A stretch of DNA of 64,000 nucleotides from Chitinophagaceae bacterium UBA2375 (GCA_002343985.1 DDTB01000003.1:1-64000), one strand, 5' to 3'. Positions 16,433-25,826 are shown, counted from the first letter of the stretch. Translations and numbers: made by a program. Notes: generated by a model not told the origin, from the letters alone.

Positions 16433-17992
16433 ATGGAACTGTCTAACCTGAAAAAAGATTTTAATGCCCGCCGCAAGCCAACCCTCGATGTAGGCAATAT
16501 GGTTTTTGGCAAGCTGCCTCCCCAGGCAAGGGAACTGGAGGAAGCCATACTTGGCGCCATCATGCTGGAGAAAGCGGTGTTTGATACCGTTATTGAAATT
16601 TTAAAACCCGAATGTTTTTATACCGATGCCCATCAGCGCATTTTCCGCGCGATGCAATCTCTGGCATCCAAGAGCATGCCGATTGATATGCTGACGGTAG
16701 TGGAAGAATTGAAATTCCGCGGCGACCTGGAAACAGTGGGCGGCGCCTACGCGGTGTCGAAACTCACCAATGCCGTTGTGTCCGCCGCGAACGTGGAATC
16801 CCATGCCCGCATCGTGTTGCAGAAATTCATCCAGCGTGAGCTGATCCGCATCAGCGGTGAAATTATCGGTGAATCGTATGAAGACAGCACCGATGTATTT
16901 GACCTGCTCGACCAGGCCGAATCGAAACTGTTTGAAATCACGAATAACCACCTGCGCAAGAACTTCGACAGTATTGACACCGTGCTGGTAAAGACAATCC
17001 AGAAAATTGAGGATATGCGTAACCGTAATGAAGACATTACGGGCGTGGCTACCGGCTTCCCTTCACTGGATAAGGTTACATATGGTTGGCAACCAACAGA
17101 CCTCATCATCCTCGCGGCAAGGCCTTCAGTGGGTAAAACCGCATTCGCGCTCAACCTCGCGCGCAGCGCCGCCCTCAATGATGACAAACCCACACCGGTT
17201 GCATTTTTTAGTTTGGAAATGAGCAGCGCGCAATTGGTGCAGCGTATTTTAAGCGCGGAGAGCGAGATCTGGTTGGAAAAGATTTCGAGGGGCAAGCTCG
17301 AAGAGCATGAAATGAAACAACTCTACAAACGCGGCATTGAGCGTTTAACGAATGCCCCCATTTTTATTGATGATTCCGCGGGCCTGAACATTTTTGAGCT
17401 CAGGGCGAAATGCCGGAGGCTGAAGAATAAGCACAATATTGGTTTGATCATCATCGACTACCTGCAATTGATGAGCGGAAGCGCTGACCGCAACAGCAAC
17501 CGCGAACAGGAGATCAGCAAAATTTCACGCGACCTGAAAGGACTGGCCAAGGAACTGCAGGTGCCCATCATCGCGCTCTCCCAGTTGAGCCGTGAAGTGG
17601 AGAAGCGTAAGGAAGGGAATAAAATGCCGCAGTTGAGCGATCTCCGCGAATCGGGCGCTATCGAACAGGATGCCGATATGGTGATGTTCCTCTACCGCCC
17701 CGAATATTATGAAATCACAAGCAACGAGATGGGCGAAAGCAACCGCGGCGAAACCCATGTGCGCATTGCCAAACACAGGAATGGCAGCCTTGAAACCATT
17801 AAACTGAGGGCCTTGCTGCATATCCAGAAATTTGTGGAAGACGACCAGGGCGATATGGGCGGGGGATTCCCTTCCCCCGGTAAATGGAAGCCCGTAAACA
17901 GTGGCGGCGGCGGCGATGATGGCGCGCACCTCTATATCCAAAAGGGCAGCAAAATGAACAATGGGGAGTTTGATGACGATGCGCCTTTTTAA
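16433..17992 (+). CDS. dnaB: Replicative DNA helicase DnaB
   Basis: Hexameric 5'-3' helicase that drives the replication fork. The 519-residue protein has the N-terminal helical domain (PPQARELEEAILGAIMLE, about residues 27-44) and the C-terminal RecA-like domain with Walker A ARPSVGKTAFALN (about residue 230), Walker B in LIIIDYLQLMSG (about 340), and the ELRESGAIEQDADMV-type arginine-finger region (about 405). The C-terminal tail is Gly/Asp-rich. No intein is present. Its promoter region carries DnaA-box-like sites and palindromes. It is followed by an intrinsic terminator and by rsmE. Confidence 0.98.
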   Translation: MELSNLKKDFNARRKPTLDVGNMVFGKLPPQARELEEAILGAIMLEKAVFDTVIEILKPECFYTDAHQRIFRAMQSLASKSMPIDMLTVVEELKFRGDLETVGGAYAVSKLTNAVVSAANVESHARIVLQKFIQRELIRISGEIIGESYEDSTDVFDLLDQAESKLFEITNNHLRKNFDSIDTVLVKTIQKIEDMRNRNEDITGVATGFPSLDKVTYGWQPTDLIILAARPSVGKTAFALNLARSAALNDDKPTPVAFFSLEMSSAQLVQRILSAESEIWLEKISRGKLEEHEMKQLYKRGIERLTNAPIFIDDSAGLNIFELRAKCRRLKNKHNIGLIIIDYLQLMSGSADRNSNREQEISKISRDLKGLAKELQVPIIALSQLSREVEKRKEGNKMPQLSDLRESGAIEQDADMVMFLYRPEYYEITSNEMGESNRGETHVRIAKHRNGSLETIKLRALLHIQKFVEDDQGDMGGGFPSPGKWKPVNSGGGGDDGAHLYIQKGSKMNNGEFDDDAPF

Positions 17993-18011
17993 TCAAATGA
18001 TAAACTGATCC

Positions 18012-18038
18012 AAGGAGAGCGTTAAGTTCTCCTTTTTT
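18012..18038 (+). terminator. Intrinsic terminator of dnaB
   Basis: A 7-bp stem (AAGGAGA / TCTCCTT) with a 9-base loop and a T6 run, 20 bases after the dnaB stop. Confidence 0.8.
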
Positions 18039-18044
18039 ATTTCC

Positions 18045-18052
18045 TAAGTTTG
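18045..18052 (+). promoter_or_regulatory. -7 promoter box of rsmE
   Basis: TAAGTTTG, an exact TAnnTTTG match, directly after the dnaB terminator and 17 bases before the rsmE ATG. The 5' leader would be about 10 bases. Confidence 0.78.
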
Positions 18053-18069
18053 CGCCTGTTCATTTGCAT

Positions 18070-18783
18070 ATGGCTTCACCCATTTTTTTTGTACCTGGCA
18101 TCCCTGCCAACGGAGCCATCCTGGATTTACCGGAGGAAAGCGCCCGGCATGTAGTGCAGGTCTTGCGCATGCAGGCAGGCGAAGCTTTGCGGCTTACAGA
18201 TGGCAGGGGCAATATGGCTGAAGCGGCCATTGTTTCAGCCGGGAAAAAGCAGTGCGCTGTTGCCATTCAATCGGTACAGCAAATTCCTCCCGCGAAAAAG
18301 AAACTCAGCATTGCCATTTCTCCGTTGAAGAACAGCAGCCGTTTTGAGTGGTTCCTGGAAAAAGCCACGGAAATTGGCGTACAGGAAATCATACCCTTAA
18401 TTTGCCAGCGTACCGAAAAACAGCATTTGCGCATCGACCGGTTGAAAAATATCCTGGTCAGCGCCATGCTCCAATCACAACAGGCATGGCTACCCGAACT
18501 GTTGGAACCTCGCTCTTTTTCATCTGTCATACAAAACCATGAAGGTTACCTGAAATTAGTGGCGCATTGCGCCGATGATGATAAGCGTGTTCAACTCTCT
18601 TCCATACGTTCAGATGAGCACACACTGATATTGATTGGGCCTGAGGGGGATTTTACGATGGAGGAGATACAAGCGGCACTGGATGCGGGTTTCAGGCCGG
18701 TCATGCTTGGCGAAACAAGGTTGCGCACCGAAACGGCAGCCGTAGTGGCCGTAAGTTTACTGAGGAACCTGGGCAGCCATTAA
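18070..18783 (+). CDS. rsmE: 16S rRNA (uracil(1498)-N3)-methyltransferase
   Basis: SPOUT-class methyltransferase that modifies U1498 of 16S rRNA with S-adenosylmethionine. The 237-residue protein has an N-terminal PUA-like domain (about residues 1-70) and the C-terminal knotted SPOUT domain, with the deep-knot SAM motifs LILIGPEGDFT (about residue 190) and MLGETRLRTETAAV (about 213). A TTG two codons upstream (18064) is possible, but the ATG is better placed behind the promoter. The leader is very short and has no Shine-Dalgarno site. It converges on pyrD with only two bases between stops. Confidence 0.95.
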   Translation: MASPIFFVPGIPANGAILDLPEESARHVVQVLRMQAGEALRLTDGRGNMAEAAIVSAGKKQCAVAIQSVQQIPPAKKKLSIAISPLKNSSRFEWFLEKATEIGVQEIIPLICQRTEKQHLRIDRLKNILVSAMLQSQQAWLPELLEPRSFSSVIQNHEGYLKLVAHCADDDKRVQLSSIRSDEHTLILIGPEGDFTMEEIQAALDAGFRPVMLGETRLRTETAAVVAVSLLRNLGSH

Positions 18784-18785
18784 TG

Positions 18786-19823
18786 TTACGCGAATGCTTT
18801 GCAGATTTTTTTTACGATCAATGGGCCTTCGTACACAAATCCCGTCCATACCTGCACCAGTGAAGCGCCCTCAGCCATTTTCTCCTTCGCGTCAGCGCCG
18901 CTGAAAACCCCGCCACTACCGATTAGGGGTAGACGATTTTTTGCGCGTTGATGAATATAGCCCAGCATCTCGGTGCTCTTTGCCCGGATTGGTTTTCCGC
19001 TGAGCCCGCCCGCGCCGATTTCCGCAACCCTTCCCTCGGCCGTACGCAAACCATCCCTCGAAATACTGGTGTTGGCTACAATCAATCCATCTATCTTCAC
19101 TTCTGATGTTAACGCGATGATATCGTCAACCTGTTCAAAAACCAGGTCCGGCGCTATTTTCAGGAGTACGGGTTTTTGTTTTTCCTGCAAGCGGTTATGT
19201 TCCTGCAATGCGTGAAAAATATTGCGCAGGCTGTCCGCATCCTGCAGGGCGCGCAATCCGGGTGTGTTCGGACTGCTCACATTCACCACGAAATAATCTA
19301 CCAAAGGGTGCAGGGTTTTGAAGCAGGCGAGGTAATCCTTCCAGGCATCTTCATTGGCCGTTTGTTTGTTTTTGCCGATGTTACCGCCTATGATCATCCG
19401 GGAGCCCTTTCCGGCACCGTTTCGCCACGTTTGCAGGCGCTTGGCCACGGCATCCATGCCTTCGTTATTAAAACCCATCCTGTTGATGAGGGCATTATCG
19501 GCCGGAAGCCTGAACAACCTCGGTTTGGGATTCCCGTCCTGTGCTATGGGCGTGACCGTTCCAATTTCAACATGTCCAAATCCCAGCAAATCGAGCGCAG
19601 CCAGGTATTTCGCGTTTTTATCGAATCCGGCAGCTAAACCAACCGGGTTGCGGAACCGCAGGCCCAGGAATTCCTTTTCCGGCATTTGGGGCGGACGGGC
19701 CCATTGCCTGATCCAGCCGGCGCAAATCCTGTTTCGCGTGAGCCGCATCAGCACGGCCATCGACCATTCATGAACTTTTTCCGGGTCAAATGAAAATAAT
19801 AAGCTGCGGATGAGTTTGTACAT
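18786..19823 (-). CDS. pyrD: Dihydroorotate dehydrogenase (quinone), class 2
   Basis: Membrane-associated flavoenzyme that oxidises dihydroorotate to orotate with quinone as acceptor in pyrimidine synthesis. The 345-residue product has the class-2 N-terminal amphipathic helices (MYKLIRSLLFSFDPEKVHEW) that bind the membrane, then the FMN barrel with the NPVGLAAGFDKN block (about residue 60), the NVSSPNTPGLR block containing the catalytic serine (about 178) and the phosphate-binding GSGGVFSGADA loop (about 297). Length is normal for class 2. It lies two bases from the convergent rsmE. A near -7 box (TAATTTCG) lies just upstream. Dihydroorotase is also in this window, about 7 kb away. Confidence 0.97.
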   Translation of the reverse strand: MYKLIRSLLFSFDPEKVHEWSMAVLMRLTRNRICAGWIRQWARPPQMPEKEFLGLRFRNPVGLAAGFDKNAKYLAALDLLGFGHVEIGTVTPIAQDGNPKPRLFRLPADNALINRMGFNNEGMDAVAKRLQTWRNGAGKGSRMIIGGNIGKNKQTANEDAWKDYLACFKTLHPLVDYFVVNVSSPNTPGLRALQDADSLRNIFHALQEHNRLQEKQKPVLLKIAPDLVFEQVDDIIALTSEVKIDGLIVANTSISRDGLRTAEGRVAEIGAGGLSGKPIRAKSTEMLGYIHQRAKNRLPLIGSGGVFSGADAKEKMAEGASLVQVWTGFVYEGPLIVKKICKAFA

Positions 19824-19874
19824 GCTGCCGCGAAATTACTGAAGAGCAGGCTTTTTATTTTGGAGCGGAAATAA

Positions 19875-19882
19875 TAACTTTG
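19875..19882 (+). promoter_or_regulatory. -7 promoter box of the thiolase gene
   Basis: TAACTTTG, an exact TAnnTTTG match. The longest thiolase ORF begins inside it (TTG at 19880), so that start is excluded in favour of the ATG at 19925. Confidence 0.8.
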
Positions 19883-19890
19883 AATCATAA

Positions 19891-19906
19891 AGTTGCTTAT
19901 GCAACT
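19891..19906. promoter_or_regulatory. Palindrome in the thiolase leader, candidate operator
   Basis: AGTTGC-TTAT-GCAACT is a perfect 6-4-6 inverted repeat placed just after the expected transcription start and before the ATG. It could be a repressor site or an RNA hairpin; no T tract follows, so it is not a terminator. Confidence 0.5.
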
Positions 19907-19924
19907 AATTTAAATGTAAACATC

Positions 19925-21100
19925 ATGCAGGAAGCATATATCGTAGCGGGTTACCGCACAGCCGTTACCAAAAGCAAAAAGGGTGGATTTCGTTTTACAC
20001 GTCCAGATGACCTGGCCATTGAAGTGATCAAAGGCCTGATGGCCGGCATCCCATCCCTTGATCCCCGGCGCGTGGATGATGTGATTGTAGGCAATGCGGT
20101 ACCGGAAGCAGAGCAGGGCTTGCAGTTTGGGCGCATCATTGCAGCCCGTGCCCTGGGCATTGAAGTGGCGGGTATTACGATCAACAGGTATTGTGCCAGT
20201 GGGTTGGAGAGTATCGCCATGGCAACGGCTAAGATCCGCACGGGCATGGCGGATTGCATTGTGGCGGGTGGTACCGAGAGCATGAGCCTGGTACCCACTG
20301 CCGGCTGGAAAACTTCACCGGCATATTCGATTGCCAGCGCGGAACCTGATTATTACCTCAGCATGGGCCTGACTGCCGAAGCGGTGGCGAAAGAATTTAA
20401 TGTCAGCCGCGAAGACCAGGACCTGTTTAGTTTGCAAAGCCACCAGAAAGCGGCGAAAGCCATACAGGAAGGCTATTTCGCGCCAGGCATCTTACCCATT
20501 ACCGTGGATGAGGTTTACCTGGATGAAAAAAATAAAAAGCAGAAGCGCCAGTATGTGGTAGATACGGATGAAGGGGTGCGGTATGATACGAGCCTGGAAG
20601 GATTGGCCAAATTGAAACCGGCATTTGCAGCCACCGGGTGCGTGACCGCGGGGAATTCATCACAAACCAGTGACGGCGCGGCTTTTGTAGTTGTCATGAG
20701 CGAACGCATGATCAATGAATTGGGCCTTCAGCCTATTGGCCGGTTGGTGAATTGTGCCAGCGCGGGCGTTCATCCCAGGATCATGGGCATCGGCCCCGTG
20801 GCGGCCATCCCGAAAGTGTTGAAACAATCAGGCATGAGCCTCTCTGATATCGACCTGATCGAACTCAATGAAGCTTTCGCATCCCAATCATTGGCGGTGA
20901 TCCGTGAAGCGGGCTTAAACCCCGATATTGTAAATATCAATGGGGGTGCCATCGCCTTAGGACATCCTTTAGGATGCACCGGATGCAAACTGACCGTTCA
21001 ACTATTGAATGATTTGAAAAGACTGAATAAAAAATACGGAATGGTGACTGCCTGCGTAGGCGGCGGACAGGGCATTGCAGGCATCATTGAGCGTGTGTAA
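19925..21100 (+). CDS. Acetyl-CoA C-acyltransferase (thiolase)
   Basis: Thiolase that cleaves 3-ketoacyl-CoA in fatty-acid degradation or condenses acyl-CoA units. The 391-residue protein has the nucleophile Cys90 in NRYCASGLESI, the GGTESMSLVP block, the NGGAIALGHPLGCTG block with the catalytic His (about residue 345) and the C-terminal CVGGGQG with the second Cys. These are the degradative-type motifs. I chose the ATG at 19925 because the upstream TTG lies inside a promoter box. No fadB or acyl-CoA dehydrogenase gene is adjacent, so the pathway is inferred only from family. A 16-base palindrome sits in its leader. Confidence 0.95.
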   Translation: MQEAYIVAGYRTAVTKSKKGGFRFTRPDDLAIEVIKGLMAGIPSLDPRRVDDVIVGNAVPEAEQGLQFGRIIAARALGIEVAGITINRYCASGLESIAMATAKIRTGMADCIVAGGTESMSLVPTAGWKTSPAYSIASAEPDYYLSMGLTAEAVAKEFNVSREDQDLFSLQSHQKAAKAIQEGYFAPGILPITVDEVYLDEKNKKQKRQYVVDTDEGVRYDTSLEGLAKLKPAFAATGCVTAGNSSQTSDGAAFVVVMSERMINELGLQPIGRLVNCASAGVHPRIMGIGPVAAIPKVLKQSGMSLSDIDLIELNEAFASQSLAVIREAGLNPDIVNINGGAIALGHPLGCTGCKLTVQLLNDLKRLNKKYGMVTACVGGGQGIAGIIERV

Positions 21101-21112
21101 CCGGCTTCCCGG

Positions 21113-21550
21113 TCACTTGAATTCTTTGGGTTTGCTTTTATTGAAATCGGGGTCGTAACCCACAAAAAATCGTATGTACACCACGCGGCTCAACCGCATC
21201 AGCCAGGGTTGTAACAGCACCAGCAGCACAGCGTTGAAGCCCAGCCAGTAAAAAATCCTGTTGTCTTTGGTTGACATGCCAATCAATACCAGCCAGGCAA
21301 TAAAGCTGGCAACGGATAGCGCAACAGTCAGCGCATAGCTCACATACCCCGTGCCATACCAGAAGCCGGGTTCCATCTCATATTTCTGTTGACATACCGG
21401 GCAATGATCGGGCATATCAAAAATATGTTTGAGGGAAAATTTCTTGTATGCATGTCCGTTCTGAAACATTGATCCCCTGCGGCACCGCGGGCATTTCATA
21501 GTCAGTATGCTCCAGAAATAATTGGGTGTATATGAATGGTCTTTACTCAT
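21113..21550 (-). CDS. DUF983 membrane protein
   Basis: A 145-residue protein of the DUF983 family, whose function is unknown. A zinc-ribbon-like pair of CxxC motifs (MKCPRCRRGS near residue 18 and DHCPVCQQKY near 48) is followed by the family's MEPGFWYGTGYVSYAL block and two membrane helices (about residues 74-95 and 105-125). A short basic C-terminal tail follows. It converges on the thiolase with a 12-base gap, and the next minus-strand gene (ABC exporter) lies 55 bases beyond its start. Motif order fits the family well; a role cannot be given. Confidence 0.85.
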   Translation of the reverse strand: MSKDHSYTPNYFWSILTMKCPRCRRGSMFQNGHAYKKFSLKHIFDMPDHCPVCQQKYEMEPGFWYGTGYVSYALTVALSVASFIAWLVLIGMSTKDNRIFYWLGFNAVLLVLLQPWLMRLSRVVYIRFFVGYDPDFNKSKPKEFK

Positions 21551-21605
21551 GCTGCAAATGTCTGCTACATTGATTGTTGGTTATGGAACTTATGTTACAC
21601 AATAA

Positions 21606-23396
21606 TCAGGCGGTAGCAGTATTTTTTCTTTCTCCGATCTGCTGGCGCCACATCGCAAAATACAAACCCTTTTCGCTCAACAACGATTCGTGCGTGCCCA
21701 TTTCCGCAATACTTCCTTTTTCGAGCACAAAAATGCGGTCGGCGTGCATGATGGTGCTCAAACGGTGCGCGATGAGGATGGTAATCCGTTCTTTGGCAGC
21801 CGAGAGGTCTTTGATGGTATTGGTGATTTCTTCTTCCGTAATGGAATCAAGCGCGGAAGTGGCTTCATCAAATAACAACAAATGGGGTTTCCTCAGCAAG
21901 GCCCTGGCAATCGAAATGCGTTGCTTCTCCCCACCGGATAATTTCAATCCGCCTTCACCAATTACGGAATCAAGCCCGCTGTCGGCCCGCTGCAACAAAT
22001 TGTGGCAGGATGCTTTACGCATGGCTTCCAGCATATCCTGTTCCGTGGCTTGCGGGTTTACAAAGAGGAGGTTTTCGCGTATGGTGCCCGAAAATAATTG
22101 TGTATCCTGCGTGACAAATCCAATCTGGTTGCGCAGCACTTCGTAATTGATGCTGTTTTCATCCTGTCCGTTATACAAGATGCGCCCTTCCTGCGGCCTG
22201 TACAACCCAACCAGCAATTTCATCAGGGTTGATTTTCCGCTGCCCGATGGGCCCACAAAAGCAATGGTTTCGCCTGTTTGTATGGTAAAGCTGATATTGT
22301 CGATGGCTTTTTGCGATGCCGTCCTGTGCCTGAAACCCACTTCTTCAAATGACAGTGATTCGATATCGCCGATATGCACGGGTTGCGCAGGGCTTGGTTC
22401 AGGTTGTTTCTGCATCAGCGCATGAAAATTATTCAGGGAGGCCTCCGCTTCGCGGTATGAGAGGATCACATTCCCGATTTCCTGTAATGGCCCAAACACG
22501 AAGAATGAGAATACCTGCATGGTCACCAACTGGCCGGCATTCATTTTTTCATGGAAGATGAGGTACATGAGCATGAAAAGGATGACCTGGCGTAAGGTGT
22601 TCACAAATGTTCCCTGGATAAAACTCACCGTTCGGATCCGTTTCACTTTCGTGAGTTCAAGGCCGAGGATTTTAAATGTGTTTTTATTCAGCCTCGTCAC
22701 TTCCTGTGCGGTCAGGCCCAGGCTTTTCACCAATTCAATATTGCGCAGGGATTCGGTGGTGGCGCCCGCCAATGCCGTTGTTTTCGACACGATGTTTTTC
22801 TGGATGCTTTTCACTTTTTTGCTCAATGCACTGGTGATAACGGACAATAAAAAGATACCGCCGAAATAAATCACGGGCAGGCTCCAGTGAATGGATGATG
22901 CATACACGGCCACAATCACGATACCCACAATCACCGGGAAAAGGATATTGATGAATGCCGAGATGAATTTCTCGGTATCGACGCGCACTTTTTGAAGGAT
23001 ACTTAATGTTTCACCGCTGCGCTGGTCTTCAAATTCCTGGTATGGCAGTTTCATGGCTTGTTGCAGGCCATCGGTAAAAACGGTCGCGCCAAATTTTTGC
23101 GTGACCACATTCAGGAAATAATCCTGGAATGCTTTGGCGATCCGGCTCACCATGGCTACAGATACAGATGCCAGTAATAAGGCCATCACACCTGGAGCAT
23201 TAAAGTCAAAAGAAAAAACAAACTGGTTCCAGTCGTATACGCCACCCGGCGTTTTTTGGTGCGCCGCAGCGAGGTTTACCAGTTTACCAAGAATGATGGG
23301 GTCGATCAGGGAGAAGCCGATATTGATCGCGGCGAGAAAAAGGGTGAGGGCGATCAGCCAGCGATATGGCTTCAGGTAATGGAGTAATGTTTTCAT
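21606..23396 (-). CDS. ABC exporter, fused permease and ATPase
   Basis: A 596-residue half-transporter of the ABCB/MsbA-like exporter type; such proteins act as homodimers or heterodimers. Six membrane helices cover about residues 1-320. The ATPase domain has Walker A FVGPSGSGKSTLM (about residue 385), the signature LSGGEKQRISIARALL (about 485), Walker B LLLFDEATSALD (about 506) and the switch His in IAHRLST. The substrate cannot be told from sequence. It stands apart from its neighbours, between the DUF983 gene and the terminator of the PRC-barrel gene. A second exporter of this type is at 47804-49636 but is not closely similar. Confidence 0.93.
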   Translation of the reverse strand: MKTLLHYLKPYRWLIALTLFLAAINIGFSLIDPIILGKLVNLAAAHQKTPGGVYDWNQFVFSFDFNAPGVMALLLASVSVAMVSRIAKAFQDYFLNVVTQKFGATVFTDGLQQAMKLPYQEFEDQRSGETLSILQKVRVDTEKFISAFINILFPVIVGIVIVAVYASSIHWSLPVIYFGGIFLLSVITSALSKKVKSIQKNIVSKTTALAGATTESLRNIELVKSLGLTAQEVTRLNKNTFKILGLELTKVKRIRTVSFIQGTFVNTLRQVILFMLMYLIFHEKMNAGQLVTMQVFSFFVFGPLQEIGNVILSYREAEASLNNFHALMQKQPEPSPAQPVHIGDIESLSFEEVGFRHRTASQKAIDNISFTIQTGETIAFVGPSGSGKSTLMKLLVGLYRPQEGRILYNGQDENSINYEVLRNQIGFVTQDTQLFSGTIRENLLFVNPQATEQDMLEAMRKASCHNLLQRADSGLDSVIGEGGLKLSGGEKQRISIARALLRKPHLLLFDEATSALDSITEEEITNTIKDLSAAKERITILIAHRLSTIMHADRIFVLEKGSIAEMGTHESLLSEKGLYFAMWRQQIGERKNTATA

Positions 23397-23450
23397 CTTG
23401 CGAGCTGCAAGTTCGGTAAAATAACAGAAACAGCCTGCCCGTCCATAAAT

Positions 23451-23481
23451 AAACAGCCACAGGGTCTACCTGCGGCTGTTT
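23451..23481 (-). terminator. Intrinsic terminator of the PRC-barrel gene
   Basis: An AAACAGCC / GGCTGTTT stem extended by CAGG / CCTG past one mismatch, with a short loop. It lies 23 bases downstream of the PRC-barrel stop on the minus strand. Confidence 0.8.
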
Positions 23482-23503
23482 ATTTGCATGGATATCCCGG
23501 CAA

Positions 23504-23926
23504 TTACTCCGGGTTATCCCAATAACTCCAACTCATTTCAACATAAGCGGTTTTGTGCTCATTCGTTTCGGGCCAATGGTCTTTATCGAAACCCGGCGCT
23601 TTCTCCAGCACTTCCCTTTTTACATTGAACCGAAATACTTTTTCGTCGGGGTCAACAACCAGTAAATGAAAGGGAATGGCGAAATACTTTTCACCGATAC
23701 CAAGGAACCCGCCAAATTCAATGACGTAGTATTCAATTTTTCCGCTGCGGATGTCAAGCATGATGTCTTTGATATGACCCAGTTTTTCATGTTCGGTATT
23801 GGTGACTTTATCACCGATAATTGAACTGGCTGTCAGGAACCGGAGGGGCGTATTGGCATACGGGTCCCCTTCGAATTGCCCTGTCAGGTTTTCTTTGAAA
23901 CCGATATTAGGTGATTGTTCTGCCAT
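23504..23926 (-). CDS. PRC-barrel domain protein
   Basis: A 140-residue protein with one PRC-barrel-like domain in its centre (about residues 33-105): ASSIIGDKVTNTEHEKLG, the IKDIMLDIRSGKIEYYVIE strand pair, and EKYFAIPFHLL. Such single-domain PRC proteins in soil bacteria are often stress-linked, but that is a family trend rather than something seen here. There is no signal peptide or membrane segment. It has its own exact -7 box and its own terminator, so it is a single-gene unit. The acidic, Trp-containing tail (HWPETNEHKT) is of unknown use. Confidence 0.85.
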   Translation of the reverse strand: MAEQSPNIGFKENLTGQFEGDPYANTPLRFLTASSIIGDKVTNTEHEKLGHIKDIMLDIRSGKIEYYVIEFGGFLGIGEKYFAIPFHLLVVDPDEKVFRFNVKREVLEKAPGFDKDHWPETNEHKTAYVEMSWSYWDNPE

Positions 23927-23957
23927 GGTAAATTGTGTTTACTTGATTAATGTGAAC

Positions 23958-23965
23958 CAAATGTA
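23958..23965 (-). promoter_or_regulatory. -7 promoter box of the PRC-barrel gene
   Basis: On the minus strand TACATTTG, an exact TAnnTTTG match, 31 bases before the ATG at 23926. Confidence 0.75.
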
Positions 23966-24019
23966 CAGTAGCATTGTATCCTATTTTATGACTTAGGTCA
24001 GAAGCCCTGCTGATGCTGT

Positions 24020-25564
24020 TCAGGATCCCCATCCGGCCCGGTCGAGGCTCCGGTATTGGATGGCTTCCGCGAGGTGTTCGGTACCAATGGTTTCGGAACC
24101 CGACAGGTCTGCGATGGTACGGCTGACTTTCAGGATGCGGTCATATGCCCTTGCGGATAAATTCAATTTGTTCATGGCGGTTTCGAGGAGTTGTTTGCCG
24201 GCCGCTTGCAGCTGGCAGTGCTTTTTCAGTAGCCGGCTGTTCATTTGCGCATTGGCGAAAATGCCCGGATGTTCGGTAAACCGGTTAGCCTGCACCTGCC
24301 TGGCTGCCATCACCCGCTCGCGGATCGATGCGCTGTTTTCTGTAGCCGCCTGGTCCGACAATTCACTGAATGGCACGGGCGTAACTTCCACATGCAGGTC
24401 GATCCGGTCAAGCAATGGGCCGGAAATTTTATTGAGGTATTTCTGCACCATGCCCGGCGCGCAGGAACATTCTTTTTCCGGATGGTTGAAATACCCGCAA
24501 GGGCAGGGGTTCATACTGGCCATCAGCATAAAATTCGCGGGGAAATCTATGCTTACTTTTGCCCTCGAGATGGTCACTTTTCGCTCTTCCATCGGTTGCC
24601 GCATTACTTCCAGCACCGTCCGCTGAAATTCGGGCAATTCATCCAGGAACAGCACGCCATGGTGGGCCAGGGAAATTTCACCAGGTTGCGGAATGCTGCC
24701 GCCCCCAACCAGTGCGGTTGGTGAAATGCTGTGGTGCGGGCTCCGGAATGGCCTGGTATGCACGAGTGTGGCATGTTCAGGCAGTTTGCCGGCCACACTG
24801 TGGATCTTAGTGGTTTCCAGCGCCTCGGCTAAGCTTAGGGGAGGGAGGATGGTGGGCAACCTCCGGGCCAGCATGGTTTTGCCAGCGCCGGGTGGGCCAA
24901 TCAATATGGCATTATGCCCCCCGGCTGCCGCAATTTCCAGGGCCCTTTTAATATTCGACTGTCCCTTCACTTCGTTGAAATCTATATCGTTTGCCCGCGC
25001 GGCCTGTTCAAATTCTTTTCGTGTATCCACTACCGTTGGTTGCAAATTTTCGCCTGTTTGAAAAAACTCAACCACTTCATTCAAATGGTCTACGCCATAT
25101 ACCGTTAAGCCTTCCATCATGGCCGCTTCCCGGGCGTTGGCACTGGGTACAATCAAGCCCGCGAAAGATTCCTTTTTTGCCTGGATGGCAATGGGCAACG
25201 CGCCTTTGATGGATTTAACCGTACCGTCCAGGCTCAGTTCACCCATAATGATGTATTTCTCCAGCTTTTCGTGCAAAGCCAGTTGGCCTGTGGCGCCCAA
25301 TGTGCCCATCGCAATCGGAAGGTCGAATGCGGACCCTGATTTTCGGATATCCGCGGGCGCGAGGTTTACCACCAGTTTGGTGCGCGGCATGTACAACTGG
25401 TTGTTTTTGATGGCACTCTCCACCCTTTGCAGGCTTTCTTTCACGGCATTATCAGGGAGCCCAACAATATAGTAGTTGTTGCCCTGGCCATTCACATTCA
25501 CTTCTACGGTAATGGTAATGGCTTCCACGCCATATACGGCGCTGCCAAATGTTTTCACAAGCAT
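24020..25564 (-). CDS. YifB/ComM-family magnesium-chelatase-like AAA+ ATPase
   Basis: A 514-residue member of the YifB/ComM family. ComM is a helicase that helps branch migration during natural transformation; the family is also common in bacteria not known to be competent. The N-terminal ChlI-like domain (about residues 15-140, with YIVGLPDNAVKES) precedes the AAA+ Mg-chelatase domain with Walker A GPPGAGKTMLARRL (about residue 215), Walker B in LFLDELPEF (about 295) and the PFRSPHHSIS block. The C-terminal Mg-chelatase domain contains LDRIDLHVEV. The ATG at 25564 is preferred over 25579 because MLVKTFGSAVYG is the usual family start. It appears monocistronic. Confidence 0.95.
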   Translation of the reverse strand: MLVKTFGSAVYGVEAITITVEVNVNGQGNNYYIVGLPDNAVKESLQRVESAIKNNQLYMPRTKLVVNLAPADIRKSGSAFDLPIAMGTLGATGQLALHEKLEKYIIMGELSLDGTVKSIKGALPIAIQAKKESFAGLIVPSANAREAAMMEGLTVYGVDHLNEVVEFFQTGENLQPTVVDTRKEFEQAARANDIDFNEVKGQSNIKRALEIAAAGGHNAILIGPPGAGKTMLARRLPTILPPLSLAEALETTKIHSVAGKLPEHATLVHTRPFRSPHHSISPTALVGGGSIPQPGEISLAHHGVLFLDELPEFQRTVLEVMRQPMEERKVTISRAKVSIDFPANFMLMASMNPCPCGYFNHPEKECSCAPGMVQKYLNKISGPLLDRIDLHVEVTPVPFSELSDQAATENSASIRERVMAARQVQANRFTEHPGIFANAQMNSRLLKKHCQLQAAGKQLLETAMNKLNLSARAYDRILKVSRTIADLSGSETIGTEHLAEAIQYRSLDRAGWGS

Positions 25565-25826
25565 GTACAGGCATTTCAAACAAAATAAGGCATTGCCATT
25601 GATGAAAAATAATCGTCTATACTATGCCGTTATATACAAATAGCTGCCGCCATAAAATTTATTTTTTCAAGGGTTTATGCTGATGAAGGAATTTCAGAGG
25701 TTTAAGGGTTTCTCATTCAGGGTTCGTTATGTTTATGAATTGCGGAGATTGCCTGCCTGAAATAAATTCATCCGGGCAAACTGCCTGAACTTTATCCAGG
25801 TTACCACAAATTTGTTCAGCCGGCAT

